Made by a program: the position numbers and the translations under genes. From positions 28,962 to 92,961 of the forward strand of contig JAFRWW010000043.1 of NCBI GenBank assembly GCA_017441585.1: DNA of 64,000 nt. Reading direction: 5' to 3'. This document shows positions 63,239 to 64,000 of this stretch, in pieces. Numbering within the stretch: the stretch's first letter is position 1; every line of letters starts with the position of its first letter. This stretch comes from Lachnospiraceae bacterium (GTDB lineage: Bacteria > Bacillota > Clostridia > Lachnospirales > Lachnospiraceae). The notes beneath the pieces are model-generated. The model was not told the origin of the DNA and searched no databases. It saw only the letters and a list, made by a program, of their open reading frames with translations.

Positions 63239-64000
63239 CTAAAATCGGAAATCCCTTCCGCCTTCTTCTATATCCCTGATATATCGCTCTGCCACCTTGC
63301 GCACCTTTTCATCGGGGATGGTCAGAAGTTCATTTTCTATAAGTTCAAGCCCCTTCCTGCGGGTGTCCTGTGAGGCATAATCCTCCAGATATTCCTTGAG
63401 GGTCATAAGAGCATTGGGATGACAGCAGTTCTGTATCTGTCCGCTCTTACAAAGGCTCATGAAACGATCCCCCGTGCGCCCCGCCCTGTAGCAGGCGGTA
63501 CAAAATGAGGGAATAAAGCCTATATCGATAAGCCACTCGACCACCTCGTCAAGGGATCTTTGATCGGAGACATCAAACTGCTCAGTATCATGAGGTCTTT
63601 CCTGACTGGTATAGCCCCCCACGGAAGTCCTGGACCCGCCGCTGATCTGGGATATGCCCATCTGAAGGGCCTTGCGCCGCACCTCTTTGCTCTCCCTGGT
63701 GGATATGATCATACCAGTATATGGAACAGCTATTCTGGCGCAGGCTATTATTTTTTCAAAGATTTCATCGGATATGCCGTTGTCAAACTCATCGGGATCT
63801 ATGTCATCCGCAGGCTTCACCCTGGGAAAACTGATGGTATGGGGTCCCACTCCGAAGGCAGCCTCCAAATGCTCTGCGTGCATCAACAAGGCTGCAAACT
63901 CATATCTGTACTTATCAAGTCCGAACAAAACTCCCAGACCCACATCATCGATCCCCGCTTCCATGGCTCTGTCCATGGCCTCGGTATGCCATGCATAATC
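63239..64000 (-). CDS. hydG: [FeFe]-hydrogenase maturase HydG (C-terminal part)
   Basis: The last 253 residues of HydG; the 5' part lies beyond the right edge. HydG is a radical-SAM enzyme that cleaves tyrosine to supply CO and cyanide for the H-cluster. Visible blocks are WHTEAMDRAMEAGIDDVGLG, VGPHTISFPRVKPADD, ISGGSRTSVGGY and the C-terminal cluster motif FCTACYRAGRTGDRF with Cys further on in QIQNCCHPNALMTL, which binds the auxiliary Fe-S cluster. The N-terminal CxxxCxxC radical-SAM motif is outside the window. Its presence indicates an [FeFe]-hydrogenase and a strictly anaerobic fermentative lifestyle. Confidence 0.96.
   Translation of the reverse strand, partial: DYAWHTEAMDRAMEAGIDDVGLGVLFGLDKYRYEFAALLMHAEHLEAAFGVGPHTISFPRVKPADDIDPDEFDNGISDEIFEKIIACARIAVPYTGMIISTRESKEVRRKALQMGISQISGGSRTSVGGYTSQERPHDTEQFDVSDQRSLDEVVEWLIDIGFIPSFCTACYRAGRTGDRFMSLCKSGQIQNCCHPNALMTLKEYLEDYASQDTRRKGLELIENELLTIPDEKVRKVAERYIRDIEEGGRDFRF

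Noticed and set aside
1..64000. tRNA, rRNA, insertion sequence or prophage genes
   Set aside because: No cloverleaf with a conserved T-arm, no transposase or integrase-like protein and no phage structural gene was recognised by eye; a tRNAscan-SE or Infernal run would be decisive.

Overview
The window looks like chromosomal DNA of an anaerobic Gram-positive Firmicute, most plausibly a Lachnospiraceae-type gut or rumen bacterium. The grounds are ScpA/ScpB, single-chain glycyl-tRNA synthetase, a biotin-dependent Na+-pumping decarboxylase operon, a 2-hydroxyacyl-CoA dehydratase-type iron-sulfur protein, HydG of [FeFe]-hydrogenase maturation, FeoA-FeoB, and several large secreted proteins (GH5 glucanase, papain-like protease, leucine-rich-repeat protein). 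The assignment is inferred from gene content only. All genes but one (41298-45548) lie on the minus strand, so most of the window reads right to left.

Layout in ascending coordinates. 1-2.1 kb: TetR and RpiR regulators and a flavoprotein (cut by the window edge) under one promoter. 2.1-4.6 kb: secreted GH5 enzyme. 4.7-10.2 kb: five-gene operon with carboxyltransferase, OadG-like lipoprotein, biotin carrier, OadB pump and OadA-like carboxyltransferase. 10.4-13.5 kb: scpB, scpA, a metallophosphoesterase, a small unknown gene and rpsU. 13.6-18.6 kb: surface-modification cluster (SGNH-like protein, MBOAT acyltransferase, CotH-like protein) carrying decayed Ig-like domain remnants. 18.6-34.9 kb: housekeeping genes (S1 protein, alaS, antiporter, flavoprotein, glyQS, recO, era, M16 peptidase, rhomboid-like protein), interrupted by two large arrays of tandem dyad repeats. 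35-41 kb: giant LRR surface protein. 41-45.5 kb: the only plus-strand gene, an activase/dehydratase fusion preceded by a strongly folded leader. 45.6-57.6 kb: lipoprotein, FeoAB and a very large papain-like surface protease split by one stop codon. 57.7-62.1 kb: MoxR/DUF58/transglutaminase operon with a 40-residue membrane peptide. 62.2-64 kb: lipoprotein and the 3' part of hydG.

The least explained material is between genes. Two arrays (23.9-24.4 and 30.1-30.9 kb) share the core TTTCGTCYGTAT; it recurs 24 times at about 53-bp spacing and is paired with an inverted arm in each unit. A 139-nt four-stem structure starts next to the predicted transcription start of the dehydratase gene, and a similar multi-hairpin structure separates oadB from oadA. 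A REP-like palindrome is scattered through the intergenic gaps, sometimes with nested hairpins inside it. No tRNA, rRNA, CRISPR array, insertion sequence or prophage gene was recognised.
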